Part shown: one piece after another, positions 23,264 to 33,810 of the stretch | Position numbering within the stretch: the first letter of the stretch is position 1 | How the letters are laid out: every line of letters starts with the position of its first letter | NCBI GenBank assembly: GCA_023614405.1 | Contig: JAJUPC010000040.1 | Location: 434,001-498,000 of the forward strand | Origin: Avena insularis | Lineage: Eukaryota > Streptophyta > Magnoliopsida > Poales > Poaceae | DNA: 64,000 nt | Direction of reading: 5' to 3' | The notes under the pieces: generated by a model | The model's database searches: none | What the model was told of the DNA's origin: nothing | What the model saw: the letters and a program-made list of their open reading frames with translations, nothing else | Translations under genes and position numbers: made by a program

Positions 23264-26063
23264 GAAGACAACTCCTGTTAGTGTCAAATTGGCAAATAAT
23301 GAAACTCTTCATTGTGATCAAATAGTACCTGACTTGTCATGGTGGATTCAAGGAGAAACCTTCCATACTCCCATGCGTGTACTGCCGTTAGGGGCATATG
23401 ATGCAATTTTGGGGGTAGATTGGTTGAAGAAACATGGCCCTATTAAGGGTGACTGGGATCTGAAAACTATCCGTGTGATCAATGGTGGCGTAAGGTAACA
23501 CGCAAGGAGTGCAACCCTCGAACTAAGCGATCTGCGTGAGTTACCGATGAGAGCAATTGGCTAAATGGTCCAAGGGAAATGAAGTATGGGCTCGGCAGCT
23601 GTAGTCCACTTGAAAATGAACATGCAAATACTTCTATTACTGAACCGGTTCAAGCAGTGCTCGACAATTTTGCTGATGTGTTCACTGAACCATCGTCTCT
23701 ACCACCTCAAAAGTCATATGATCATGCCATCACATTGAAACCTGATGCGGCACCCTTTAATATGCGCCCGTATCGTTACTCTCCTGAACACAAAGCGGAA
23801 ATTGAGAGACAAGTCGCGGTATGCTTGAGGCGAGCATCATCAAGCCAAGCATGTCCCCTTTTGCCTCTCCGGTACTTCTTGTGCAGAAGAAAGATGGTGC
23901 TTGGCGTTTCTGCATCGACTACCGGCGATTGAATGAACTGACAATCAAAAATATCTTTCCCATGCCAATAATCGATGAGTTGCTTGATGAATTAGCCGGT
24001 GCGACAATCTTCTCCAAGCTCAACTTGCGCGCAGGATACCATCAGATAAGGATGTGCCCTGATGATGAACACAAGATTGCTTTTAAAACACACCAGGGCC
24101 ATTATCAGTTCAAAGTAATGCCCTTCGGTCTTTGCAATGCTCCAGCGACGTTCCAATGCGTCATGAACACAGTATTGGAGCCGTGCTTGCGTCGTTTGTT
24201 CTTGTCTTCATGGGCGACATATTGGTGTCTGACACCTCAGAAGAACATGTCGTTCATTTGACGGAAGTGCTGAATCTTCTTCGACAACAACAATTCTTTG
24301 TCAAGCGCAGTAAATGCTCATTCGCTTGTTCTAGTTTGGAGTACCTGGGACATATTATTTCAGCCGAGGGCGTCGCCACTGATCCACACAAGACCCAGGC
24401 AATGACGGACTGGCCTCAGCCTACCAACATTACTGAATTACGTGGATTTCTCGGGCTCACGGGATACTACCGTAAATTTGTCCGCAACTATGGCATTATT
24501 GCCAAACCACTGACCAATCTTCTGAAGAAAAAATGCTTTGAATGGAATGAACAGGCTACACATGCATTCTTGGCGTTGAAGGAAGCTATGGTTTCTACAC
24601 CTGTTCTTCGTTTGCCAGATTTTGCAAAACAGTTTGTAGTGGAAACTGATGTGTGTGATTCAGGCATTGGGGCAGTGTTGATGCAGGAGCAACATCCGAT
24701 TGCTTTCTTAAGCAAATCATTAAGCCCAACTCATGTGGCTCTATCCATCTACGAGAAGGAGTTTCTTGCTCTGTTAATGGCTGTCGATAGATGGAGACCT
24801 TACTTGCAGCGAGGAGAATTTGTGATTAAAACCGACCATCACAGTTTATGTTACTTGGATGATCAAACTTTACAGTCCCCTTTGCAGCGAAAAGCTATGG
24901 CTCGGTTGATGGGCTTACAGTTCAAAATCTCATACAAGAAAGGAGTAGAAAATCAAGCAGCTGATGCTCTCTCTCGTGTGCAACATGTCATGTCAATTCA
25001 AGCTTGCTCAGAGATTCAACCCTTGTGGTTACAGGAAGTAGTAAATTCATACATTACTGATCCAGATGCTCAGCGTCGTCTGACGGAGTTAGCTCTCTCC
25101 AGCCCAGATGAACATGGTTATGCATTACACCAAGGCATCATTCGTTTCTGTGGGCGTGTCTGGTTGGGATCTAACTCTGCAATTCAGACCAAGATCATTA
25201 CTGCTTTCCATTCTAGTGCGGTTGGCGGGCATTCTGGTGTGCAAGCTACATATCAGCGCATTAAAAGACTGTTTGCATGGGCAGGACTGAAAACGCATAT
25301 AGCTGAATTTGTGCGTCAGTGTGATGTTTGCCAGCACGCCAAGCATACCAACATTCCACCAGGAGGTTTATTGCAACCTCTGCCGGTACCTACTGGAGCT
25401 TGGCGTGACATTACGATGGACTTCGTCGAAGGTTTGCCACTATCAGAGGGGTACAACGTGATCATGGTGGTGGTGGATCGCTTCACAAAATATGCTCATT
25501 TTGTCCCTCTCCGACATCCCTACACAGCCCCATCCGTGGCTTGTCTCTTTGTCGATTCAGTGGTCAAGTTGCACGGCATGCCACACTCTATAGTGTCAGA
25601 TCGTGATCGAATCTTCACAAGCACATTCTGGAAGCTACTTTTTCAAAAACTGGGCACAAAACTGAATTTCACCACGGCTTATCACCCACAAACTGACGGG
25701 CAGAGTGAGCGCGTGAATCAATGCCTGGAGATGTTTCTGAGATGCATGGTGCAAGGTCAACCCAAACTTTGGCGGCGCTGGCTTCCTCTTGCGGAATTTT
25801 GGTACAATTCTTCTTTCCACACGACGCTGGGGTGCTCACCGTTTAAAGTGCTCTATGGACACAAGCCCAACTTGGGTGCAATGCCAGAACTTGATTCAGA
25901 CTCATCTTCTCCTGTTGCTGATACTCTGTCAGAGCAAGCAGTGCAAATGGCGTTACCGAAGAAAAACTTGGAAGCTGCCCAACTGCCCATGAAGTTCAAT
26001 GCAGACAAACATCGCACTGAGCGTGAGTTCCAGGTGGGTGACAACGTGTTGCTGAAACTATAG
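23264..26063 (+). pseudogene. Chromovirus protease end, RT, RNase H and integrase (broken)
   Basis: The pieces follow the polyprotein order: protease end (to 23498), RT N-terminus (23579-23820, then 23821-24240), and a long frame 24132-26063 with the rest of RT, RNase H ([11 protein letters not shown]) and the full integrase core including DFVEGLP, IVSDRD and the catalytic Glu in QTDGQSERVN. At the RT active site the second catalytic position reads FMGDILV instead of the FMDDILV of the inserted copy. Frameshifts lie near 23490, 23590, 23820 and 24220, and a TAG at 26061-26063 stands where the related sequence suggests CAG. Confidence 0.9.
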
Positions 26064-26507
26064 CCATACGCACAAGCTTCTGTAGTCAATCGACCATATC
26101 CGAAGTTGGCTTATAAGTATTTCGGGCCATATGTCATTCTGGAACGTGTTGGCAAGTTGGCATACGCTCTCGAGCTCCCGGTGCAGAGTCAGGTACACAA
26201 TGTCTTCCATGTTTCTCAACTGAAAGATTATCACCCAGATTACACTCCAGTTTTCTCTGAGCTACCTAAGCTACCAACTCTGGATTCGCTGGATACGGAA
26301 CCAGAAGCAGTCCTGGATCGCCGACTAGTAAAGAAGGGAAATACTGCTGTTTCCCAAGCATTGATCAAATGGACCGGTATTCCTACTGACATGGCTACTT
26401 GGGAAGATTGGGAAGTGTTGAAGGTTAAGTTTCCTTCAGTTCTTGCTTGGGGACAAGCAAGTTCTTCTCCAGGGAGCAATGTCACGCCTGATCAAGTGGA
26501 ACCTTAG
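26064..26507 (+). pseudogene. Chromovirus integrase C-terminus and chromodomain, reading into the LTR
   Basis: After the TAG the same frame continues: YKYFGPYVILERVG, QVHNVFHVSQLKDY (the GPY/F integrase region), then a chromodomain-like end with ALIKWTGIPTDMATWEDWE. Chromodomains of this class steer integration toward particular chromatin. The frame ends with SNVTPDQVEP, the last eight or so codons lying inside the 3' LTR (from 26480). The purine tract AGGGAGCAA just before the LTR is thus also coding. Confidence 0.88.
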
Positions 26508-26726
26508 TTAATGTATGGTGCGTGTGTGTTGTGTTGTTAGGCGTGGGCCTGAGTGTGGTTGCATGATATAAGCAACAGCTGTAATCGAACAGGACAGGTC
26601 TGAACTGGGAAATAGAACCCAAATATTTTGCCGTCTATCTCTCTCTCTCTTATTTCTTCTGCTTCCTTCCAAATCAGGCGAGAGAGGAACCTCACGCCGG
26701 CAATCCACCGGCAAGGGGGTGTAACA
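26480..26726 (+). repeat. 3' LTR of the chromovirus
   Basis: 247 bp, followed by target duplication CTTAT (26727-26731). It contains the pol stop codon (26505-26507). Compared with the 5' LTR it has one extra CT unit and three substitutions. Confidence 0.93.
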
Positions 26727-27530
26727 CTTATTCACCAAAGGAGAGAGAAAGGATTAGCACATGGCAGGTAGGAGCGATAGTAAAGAGAGAGAAGCAGCAG
26801 CAGCGACATCCAGAGAGAGCAGCCAGCAGCAACAACTCAAACAGAGAAACAAAGCAGTGATCCTCGACCATGACGCGGCTCACAGAGGCGCGGGCTCATA
26901 TAAGACGGTGGCTCCCCACGTATCAGCGGAGGCTTCTCCCAGCATGAGACAGACGGTGTCCGTCCGCCACGCTGTAGATCCCAGCAGCGCCGACTCCACG
27001 CCACACGGTCGCATAAGGTGGCGGCGTCGGCGACGCTTGATGGCTTCCTCCTGGCGACGACGACAGCCCTCGCCTGGCTCCGTCCGATGCGAGGCGACCC
27101 TCCCGTCGCCTCTCCTCCCAACACGACCTTCCGACGCTGCCGCCGATTCTCGCTTCCTCTCCTGCTCCATGCCATCCTGCCAATGAGGTCCCATTGTATC
27201 TGAAGGTCGTGGTGGTGGAGATGATGTCGAGGCGGCTTCTCGGGGCTTCACCTGGAAATCCGCTGCCGGTGAACCACCAGCGGTGGTCGTGCCGCTGCTT
27301 GCCGTCGGACCCTGGCTCCGTGGCCCGAGGGGCTACGATGAGGATTAGGGAGGAATCGGTAGCAATGGGACTGTAAACGTCTAGAAGACACGGGATAGAC
27401 GGAGGAAAAAGTTTTTTACTGTAGATGTCCGGATACTGTAGACGTGCGATTTAATCTACAGTACTAAAGGCTGATTTGGCATCTCTAATGGAGTGCTGAA
27501 ACGGTTCTCTTTCATATATATAATATAATA
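26727..27530 (-). other. CpG-rich 5' region and terminus of Helitron unit 1
   Basis: Bases 26760-27370 are CpG-rich with overlapping frames on both strands, none recognised. They look like promoter and leader sequence inside the 5' end. From 27419 there is ACTGTAGATG..., ATCTACAGTACT, then CTGATTTGGCATCTCTAAT, CTGAAACGGTTCTCTTTCAT and an AT run to the junction. This order is shared with the 5' end of unit 2. A transcript from here on the minus strand would run toward the EB1 exons. Confidence 0.55.
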
Positions 27531-27562
27531 CTAGGAAATTTGGCGCGGTGACACACCGCGCC
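27531..27562 (-). repeat. Helitron 3' terminus with 9-bp hairpin
   Basis: CTAG (27531-27534, preceded by A), spacer, then GGCGCGGTG-ACA-CACCGCGCC (27542-27562), a perfect stem. It abuts the 5' end of unit 1. Confidence 0.88.
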
Positions 27563-28980
27563 CGTGGTCAATCTTTTGACAATTGTTTGAGAAGGGCACC
27601 CTTTGATTTGGCTGTATATATTCTAGATATTGCATATATATATATGAAATGTTGTGCTTCACCTTAGTTTTTTTAGCTGACTGTCTTTAGAAATCAGGGC
27701 TTTAGTTTCATTTGCTTTCATACTCTGTTGTGCAATGAAGTGCAAAGTACATTCTGAGTTTTTTTTACTGATGTGCCAAGGTGGCATGTGGGTACGCATG
27801 CAAACAGAGACTGTATTTAAACCTTAGGCCTACTGCATAATTCAAAATTGCCTGAACTGTTTTACTGTTGTTTATTGCTTGATGTAGAAAATTATATATG
27901 TCAGACAGCGAAGGGAAGAGTAATGTGTGCGGGGTTATTTGCATTCAGACTGCTGCATATTGCATACCAACTGCTGTAAACATGCAAGTACCAGGTCGGT
28001 TAACTAAGTACAACAGGTAATAACACTGAAGCACTGTGGCACTTCTGATAACTGATTGGAAAAATCAGTTGCCATCAATGCCACGCAGGGGAGAATAGTG
28101 CCATGCCGCCCATACAGAGATGAAGATTAAAAGATGATAGATTTCAAAAATAAAAAACCAAAACATAGAAGGGACACAGTTGGCGAATAAGCCGTAGTTC
28201 AAAATTATAAAGAAACACCTAAAACACTTTCACATCGATTACAGATAGTAGATTATAACTGCCCACAGAAGAGCAAGCCACTAAATATTCCGAACTTCAA
28301 TGTACAAAAAGCTCATGCGTGAGTAAACTCCAGGATATAAGTAGATGCAATCAAACATCAAATCTTCAGACAACACAGTCACGCAGTTGAAAATTCCTAA
28401 CCAAGAAGAACACCTTCTCCACCTCAGCATCCAAGGTCCCTCTATGATTCTCGGCAACACGACTTTCGACCGCGATAAGAAAGGAACAACTATGGAAACA
28501 TTAGTAAGTGCTGAACTACTAATCTGTATCATTAAGTAAAATGTAAGTGGTGATTTGACATAAAAAATGGACAACTGCTATTAGAAGTCAACGAAAGTAC
28601 ACACTAAGTAAGAAATGAGTCCTGCTGTAGGACAATTAAAAGGATCCTAAAATTAAGAAACATCACGGCAAATGCATCCAAAATAATGCCATAGAAAACC
28701 TTCTAGTTGTAGGATGAAATTTTGTACAATTTGCATATGAAAAGCATGTATAATGCATCACTAACGTCTTATTCCTTCTGCTCTAGTAAGAATATGATGG
28801 CAACTTATGCCTACTTTGTGATAATCATGAATATGCAAACTTGCAGCATAATCATATCAATGCCGTGTGAGAACAGCAGAATGGTCGTATCTATGGTTCA
28901 ACTAATTTTTGCAACAACCTAAATATCAAGATATCATCTTTTGTAGACACAAATGAAAACATGATGTGAAAAACTAATTC
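27563..28980. other. Unit 2 interior, no gene recognised
   Basis: AT-rich, short frames only, no internal transposon ends seen. It lies just inside the 3' terminus on the left side of the unit. Confidence 0.45.
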
Positions 28981-29165
28981 AAAAGGACGTCTCCTGCATT
29001 GTGCCATATAGGGAGGATACCAACAGTCAGCGGGGTTGACCTTCACCTCGGCGTACAGCTCGAGCGAGAAGATGGTGGGGGGTGACCGAGCGAGGCCAAG
29101 CTGCTGCAGGTGGTAGGAAACAACCGTCGTGCGGTGGGTCATCAATACCTTTACTCTTAGACAAC
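28981..29165 (-). pseudogene. Exon-like captured fragment, unidentified
   Basis: This stretch is much richer in GC and coding-like than its surroundings. On the minus strand it reads THRTTVVSYHLQQLGLARS, then PPTIFSLELYAEVKVNPADC, within an open frame of 131 codons (28891-29286). Conserved-looking codon use suggests a former exon of a host gene carried by the Helitron, but I do not recognise the family and no clean splice borders were confirmed. Confidence 0.35.
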
Positions 29166-29262
29166 TTGGTCCATAGGTCAGCATGTCCTGAGATGTACTG
29201 CATATGCTAAGAAATCTGCGAAACTTATATGTTTCCTCAGGTATTCTGCAATGACTATAGGT

Positions 29263-29358
29263 TAATAGCATGAATGATGCAAACATTGATGTCAGCTATA
29301 AATGTATTAATAGCATGAATGATGCAAACATTGATGTAAGCTATAAATGCAGAAACGT
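29263..29358. repeat. 48-bp tandem duplication
   Basis: Two adjacent copies of a unit starting TTAATAGCATGAATGATGC and ending AGCTATAAATG, differing at about three bases. Confidence 0.9.
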
Positions 29359-30634
29359 ATGGGACACAAAAGTACTCAAAATAGACAGCAACAAATTCAT
29401 GAACAGAAAAAGTAAGTCGAAAATACAGGTTCAGGATGTAGATTCTTCGTATTCGAAGACACAACCCAAGATTCTTTCTCTAGTATGTAGAGTAAAAGAC
29501 TGCAAATAAACAAAATCTATAAACCAGGGAAGGAACCATGCGGCAATTGAGATGAGTTGGCCCCAATTTTGTGGCATGCAAGTACAACTTTTAAAAATTT
29601 AGAGGGCTTAGTGTACTCTGACGTTTCAAGAATAGGAACTTGAAAGATTAGACTGCAGAAAAGAGTGAAAGGACATATGAGATATATATCCATGCTAATT
29701 TATTTTGCCTAATATCACCAACACCAAATCAACATCGCAGACCCAAGAGATGTCTTTTGAGAGTTAGCACAAGTGAATCGGTAAATTTTACTTCTAGCAA
29801 ACTATATTGAACTGAAATCGTGTGTTTAGCACATCACTGTTTCTTGATACTGAACATGCAGAAGCAGTAATGAGAAAAAGACATTGTTGTACAGATAGAT
29901 CTACTCATTGTGTAGATACGTAATAGTGCTTTTACTCTTCATTCAGTAGTGATAACCACGAGTGTGTCCCCCTATAGGCACCAACATCGTGCTTTACATC
30001 CGCTGCCGCTGCACTCCATGAACGTTGCCGTCCCATCCAGAAATTCCAGCGTGCAGCGACGCGCCACCACACACCGTAGCAGAGAGGAGAGAGAAGCAAA
30101 GGGATTTTGTAGAAAAAAAGAGGAGATAAGGAAAATTGGTTCACCTATCCACGAGTTTTTGCTACCCCGTGCCATTGAGTCCAGCCGTCGAACAACCGTA
30201 ACGCGCCGCCACCACGACCTCACGCGCCGCCACCACGACCTCAGATTGCCGTCACCTCAGCTCGAGCCTGCTTGTGTCCTGGGCCGATGCCGAGCAGTCG
30301 ACCGCTGCTCAACCCCCAGGACGTCTCCTCGCGCAGCCCTCCGCCGTAGCTACAGATAGCACCCACGCGCTTGAGGGCTTCATTCCCTTCAGCGGTCGGT
30401 GACGGGGAGCGCATGGACGAGATCGTCCTTGAAGGAAGGCGATGGAGGGAAGAGAGGAGAAAGAAGACGTGGTTGGTTGGACTCTCTCGGGAGTAGAGGA
30501 GGCGGCACACGGGAGAGGGGATATCTAGGGAGGAAGACAGGGCGACGCGACACTTCCAGAGACGCCCCAACCGCTTATGGAGGAACCGCACAAACAACAG
30601 GCCTAAATAAACCAGGAGAAAATCGGAGGCCGGT
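29359..30634. other. Unit 2 interior and CpG-rich leader, no gene recognised
   Basis: 29360-29990 is AT-rich without recognised features. 29990-30600 is CpG-rich, with a duplicated phrase ACGCGCCGCCACCACGACCTC near 30200-30240. It corresponds in position to the 5' leader blocks of units 1 and 4. Overlapping frames there show no protein family. Confidence 0.45.
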
Positions 30635-30657
30635 TACTGTAGATCACATCTACAGTA
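30635..30657. repeat. 5'-subterminal hairpin of unit 2
   Basis: TACTGTAGAT-CAC-ATCTACAGTA is a perfect 10-bp stem with a 3-base loop, about 65 bases inside the 5' end. Related palindromes occur at the same place in units 1, 4 and 5. Confidence 0.85.
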
Positions 30658-30720
30658 CCAAAGTCTGATTTGGCAGCCCTAATCGATCGCTGAAACCGTT
30701 CTCTTTCATATATGTAGTAA

Positions 30721-30751
30721 TTAGGAAGTTTCGCGCGGCGTAACGCCGCGC
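30721..30751 (-). repeat. Helitron 3' terminus with 8-bp hairpin
   Basis: TTAG (30721-30724, preceded by A), spacer, then GCGCGGCG-TAA-CGCCGCGC (30733-30751), a perfect stem. It abuts the 5' end of unit 2. Confidence 0.88.
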
Positions 30752-32381
30752 CCGTGGCGTAGGTGCGTGAGGTGGTGGTGTAGAAATGCATGGTATGGAG
30801 GTGAACGTAAGGCATGGGCTAGTAGTATTGGTGGTTTGGTATGTGGCGATGTGTCATTACGGGTGTTGTATGCATCATGTCACCTAGGCTTCTCCCGCTT
30901 TGATCTGCTCTATATATGTAGTGATGAAGCGGTCATGAGTTGCCGTTTCATTTTCTTAGTTCAGAATTTTTAATTCTGGGTGAACTGTTTTTTTGTGTGG
31001 GTGTAACTATGGCTTACAATGGAACGAAGACGATTGAGTATGCCTCCTTTTCTTCTTCGTAGTGTACGGAGTGTATCTGAAGATGTATCATAGTTGTTTC
31101 TATTAGATATGCTTGTCGAATAAATGTGATTTCGAATTTATTTTTTTGTGTTGGTGGGAGAAGTATTTTTCTTATATGGTGTCCGATTAATGTATTGTTT
31201 GTTCTGAAACTTATATAGATGGCAACAGATTGGAACATATCTAAAGATTTTATATTGAAAGTACTAATGTTCTGCACATAAATACATGGATTTATACAAA
31301 GGGTTGAGAACAGGGTGCTCATAATATTTGTACAATAGTGATTGCATAGCAAAAGCAGGTGCACATTTAGTCTGATCAAACTTGGTGACTACATGGTGCT
31401 CATAGAGGGCTATGTACCAAAAGAAACATGCTGGCTTCGGGTCTTTGTTTGTTTGCTGCTTGCATATTTAATCTGATCAATATCTGGTGGCTACGTTTGT
31501 CCAAAGCTAGCTGCATGGTGGCTCTGGTGGTTTCTTTGTCCAGTCATAGCACATTTAGCATCATCAAGAGTTGGTGGCTACACTGTGCTAGTAGTTGGAT
31601 CCGGAGTCTTCTTTCAGCAGCTGCACATTTGAGAGAAATATCTAATTGACAGGAAGAAATGTATATGTAGAATAAGTTTTTCATGGATTTTTTATTTACT
31701 GTCCATCTTTTTCATGTTCAGCTAACTAATTGGAATCCGGGTATCGGATATCATTAATTTATATTGCAGCAGTGTGAATACATGTTCTAATTATAGATTT
31801 AAAAATTCTAGTCTGAATATCTTCCTTTATTGAGTAGTCTTTCTATAGTTATATTTCTTAATTTTGTGTTCAATAATAATTTGCAAGGTGTGGCTAGTAT
31901 AGTATTAGTATCTCATGATACTATGAATAAATAGTATCTTATACCTAACTTTGTTACAATAAATACTAATCTTGAGTAGCATGTTGTGAGAAATTCAGAG
32001 AAGTGGTAGGCATCTGGCAATATTGAGTAGATCTAAAACTACAGAGTGTTTGGTACATTAGCAGAGAAAATAAACCTCTGTGTTGCTGTTACCTTACAGC
32101 TGTTGTCTTCCATGTCATATGAAGAAAGGATGATGATGAGGTCGGTTGCAGGCTGTGGAGGCGAAGGGAATAAGGTTGTGAGACGTCTGATTTTGCTTGG
32201 ACCGGCGGAGTTGTTGATGCTGGAAGGCCAAGTGTGACCCTTGTGATGAATTCGTTGTTGCAAAAACCCGTACCTGAAAAAGAAAGAAGACAAACGGATA
32301 TTAGCAAATAGATCGTGATGTAACGTGAATAAACGAAAAGGAGGCATGTATATTAGAAGATACGTACATGGAAAAGTATGG
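30752..32381. other. Helitron 3' untranslated part, no gene recognised
   Basis: AT-rich sequence between helicase stop and 3' terminus. Three imperfect copies of a phrase like GCACATTTAGTCTGATCAA...GGTGGCTAC occur near 31351, 31461 and 31548, about 100 bases apart. No frames with family resemblance. Confidence 0.5.
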
Positions 32382-33803
32382 TCACAGATTAGCAAGCACT
32401 TCTTGGTATACTATGTTTCTTGTATCAGTCGTTGGCTCATCATTTTCATCTAATGCTAAAATCTTTAAGCCTGCTCTTGATGTCACTCTTGACACGGCGA
32501 CAAAGAACTGACCGTGGGAGAAAACGGGCTTTGGCAGATAAACTCCAACCTTGTTAAGAGTTTGCCCCTGACTCTTATTAATAGTCATTGCATAGCATAC
32601 ACGGACTGGGTACTGTCGATGCTGAAGTGTAAAAGGCCATTTCGTGGATGCATGTAATACAATTCTTGGAATACATACATAGTCTCCTATATTGCTTCCA
32701 GTCATTATTCTAGCTTCAAGAACCCATTCGCCGAGCCTTGTAACCAGTAAGCGAGTACCATTGCAAAGACCAATCGACTGGTTGATATTTCTCAGAAGCA
32801 TTATCGGAACACCTACTTTCAGTATTATTCTATGCCTCGGAAAATTGGGAGGCTCTATTCCATGGAGAAATTCGGGCGGGTATAACAAATCTGCATCTGC
32901 AGTGTGATCCATTGTTTTACAAATGGAATCACTGCTGTCAAATGTAGTAGCATCGCCGGGAACCATAGAAAAAATGGCATCGTTGATAGAATCAGCAACC
33001 TTATTTGTGGGGCAGACTATTGCACGCTCTGCTAAATAGAGCGAGTCAGAATGTTTTTCGCTGAACAGATCATATATTGTATTGATGAGATCCATCATAT
33101 AATCAGAGGTAGGCAACAGAGCTATATCAAGTGGCAAGGAAAGCCAGGAAGGACTTGATTCTCCTTCACGTGTATCCATCGGAACGGTCCCATTGCCTAT
33201 ACTGAGGATCCATTGGGCAAATGTGTCCAATTCAGCTTTCTCATTAGGTGAAAGTGCAGGGTTAGACAGTCTCATATTTTCTTTCAACCGAAGAAAGGTC
33301 ACGTCATTCCAGAGAGGAGATCTGAGCGAAGCATTAAGTATTTCTGCTCTGCTTCCTCCTTCAACAACAGGTAACACTTGTCTAAAATCTCCACCCAAAA
33401 CCACTGTTTTCCCACCAAAAGGGAATGATTTTCTAGGACTGTCATTAACTGACAGAACATCCCTCATACTTCTGTCTACAGCTTCAAAGCACCGTCTGTG
33501 TGTCATGGGTGCTTCATCCCATAGTATGAGTGCAGCTTTTTCTACCAACTCAGCAAGGTTGGTGCCACGAGCTATGTTGCACATTGTGTGGTCTTTGATC
33601 TCAAGAGGTATCCTGAATCGTGAATGAGCCGTTCTTCCGCCCAGAAGTAGCAGAGAAGCTACTCCAGATGAAGCAACTGCTAAGACAATATTATCATTAG
33701 CCTGTAATGCTGTTATGATAGATTTCCACAAAAATGTCTTTCCTGTACCTCCGTGGCCAGATATAAAAAACAGTTTTCCAATAGGACACAAAATTGACTC
33801 CAT
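32382..33803 (-). CDS. PIF1-type DNA helicase domain of the Helitron protein
   Basis: 473 open codons to a normal stop. Superfamily 1 helicase motifs are complete: Walker [10 protein letters not shown] near 33735-33758, Walker [12 protein letters not shown], motif [14 protein letters not shown], then [38 protein letters not shown] and the terminal [16 protein letters not shown]. In Helitrons this domain unwinds DNA during rolling-circle transposition. The first Met listed is internal: upstream codons (NKIM) belong to the same protein, separated from the middle region by frameshifts at about 33810-33835. Confidence 0.92.
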   Translation of the reverse strand: MESILCPIGKLFFISGHGGTGKTFLWKSIITALQANDNIVLAVASSGVASLLLLGGRTAHSRFRIPLEIKDHTMCNIARGTNLAELVEKAALILWDEAPMTHRRCFEAVDRSMRDVLSVNDSPRKSFPFGGKTVVLGGDFRQVLPVVEGGSRAEILNASLRSPLWNDVTFLRLKENMRLSNPALSPNEKAELDTFAQWILSIGNGTVPMDTREGESSPSWLSLPLDIALLPTSDYMMDLINTIYDLFSEKHSDSLYLAERAIVCPTNKVADSINDAIFSMVPGDATTFDSSDSICKTMDHTADADLLYPPEFLHGIEPPNFPRHRIILKVGVPIMLLRNINQSIGLCNGTRLLVTRLGEWVLEARIMTGSNIGDYVCIPRIVLHASTKWPFTLQHRQYPVRVCYAMTINKSQGQTLNKVGVYLPKPVFSHGQFFVAVSRVTSRAGLKILALDENDEPTTDTRNIVYQEVLANL

Positions 33804-33810
33804 GATTTTG

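Larger units (their letters stand above)
13647..26726 (+). mobile_element. Chromovirus (Ty3/gypsy) LTR retrotransposon, nested
   Basis: LTRs of 245 and 247 bp begin TGTCACGCC and end GTGTAACA. Identical 5-bp target duplications CTTAT lie at 13642-13646 and 26727-26731. Order: LTR, primer-binding site, gag, protease, RT, RNase H, integrase, chromodomain, LTR, all on the plus strand. Short LTRs plus a C-terminal chromodomain fit the Reina group of plant chromoviruses (inference). Without the internal copia the element would be about 5.5 kb. The LTRs differ by three substitutions and one 2-bp indel, so insertion was recent. The coding region is broken in several places. Confidence 0.93.
3383..27530 (-). 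mobile_element. Helitron unit 1 (3' end left), with nested insertions and captured exons
   Basis: The left border has the Helitron 3' signature read on the minus strand: a GC-rich hairpin, a short spacer, then CTAG followed by T. The right border is a conserved 5'-end region (27419-27530) shared with unit 2. About 13.1 kb of the 24 kb is a later retrotransposon nest (13647-26726) and 1.6 kb is a Mutator-like element, leaving roughly 9-10 kb of original sequence. It carries EB1 gene exons and has no Rep/helicase. That the two borders belong to one element is inferred from array order; another element could begin at the weak end near 4118. Confidence 0.5.
27531..30720 (-). mobile_element. Helitron unit 2, non-autonomous
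   Basis: The left border is a 3' terminus with CTAG and a perfect 9-bp hairpin. The right border is a 5' end homologous to that of unit 1 (CTGATTTGGCAGCCCTAATC, then CGTTCTCTTTCATATATG). It is about 3.2 kb with no Rep/helicase. It contains a 48-bp tandem duplication, an exon-like piece near 29000-29150 and a CpG-rich block at 29990-30600. Confidence 0.65.

Noticed and set aside
26761..27370. Overlapping 110-140 codon frames on both strands as genes
   Set aside because: They arise from CpG-rich composition with few stop codons in all frames. No domain is visible and the neighbouring Helitrons have equivalent non-coding leaders.
29263..29358. CRISPR-like repeat-spacer structure
   Set aside because: Just two adjacent 48-bp copies without spacers, in a eukaryotic transposon.
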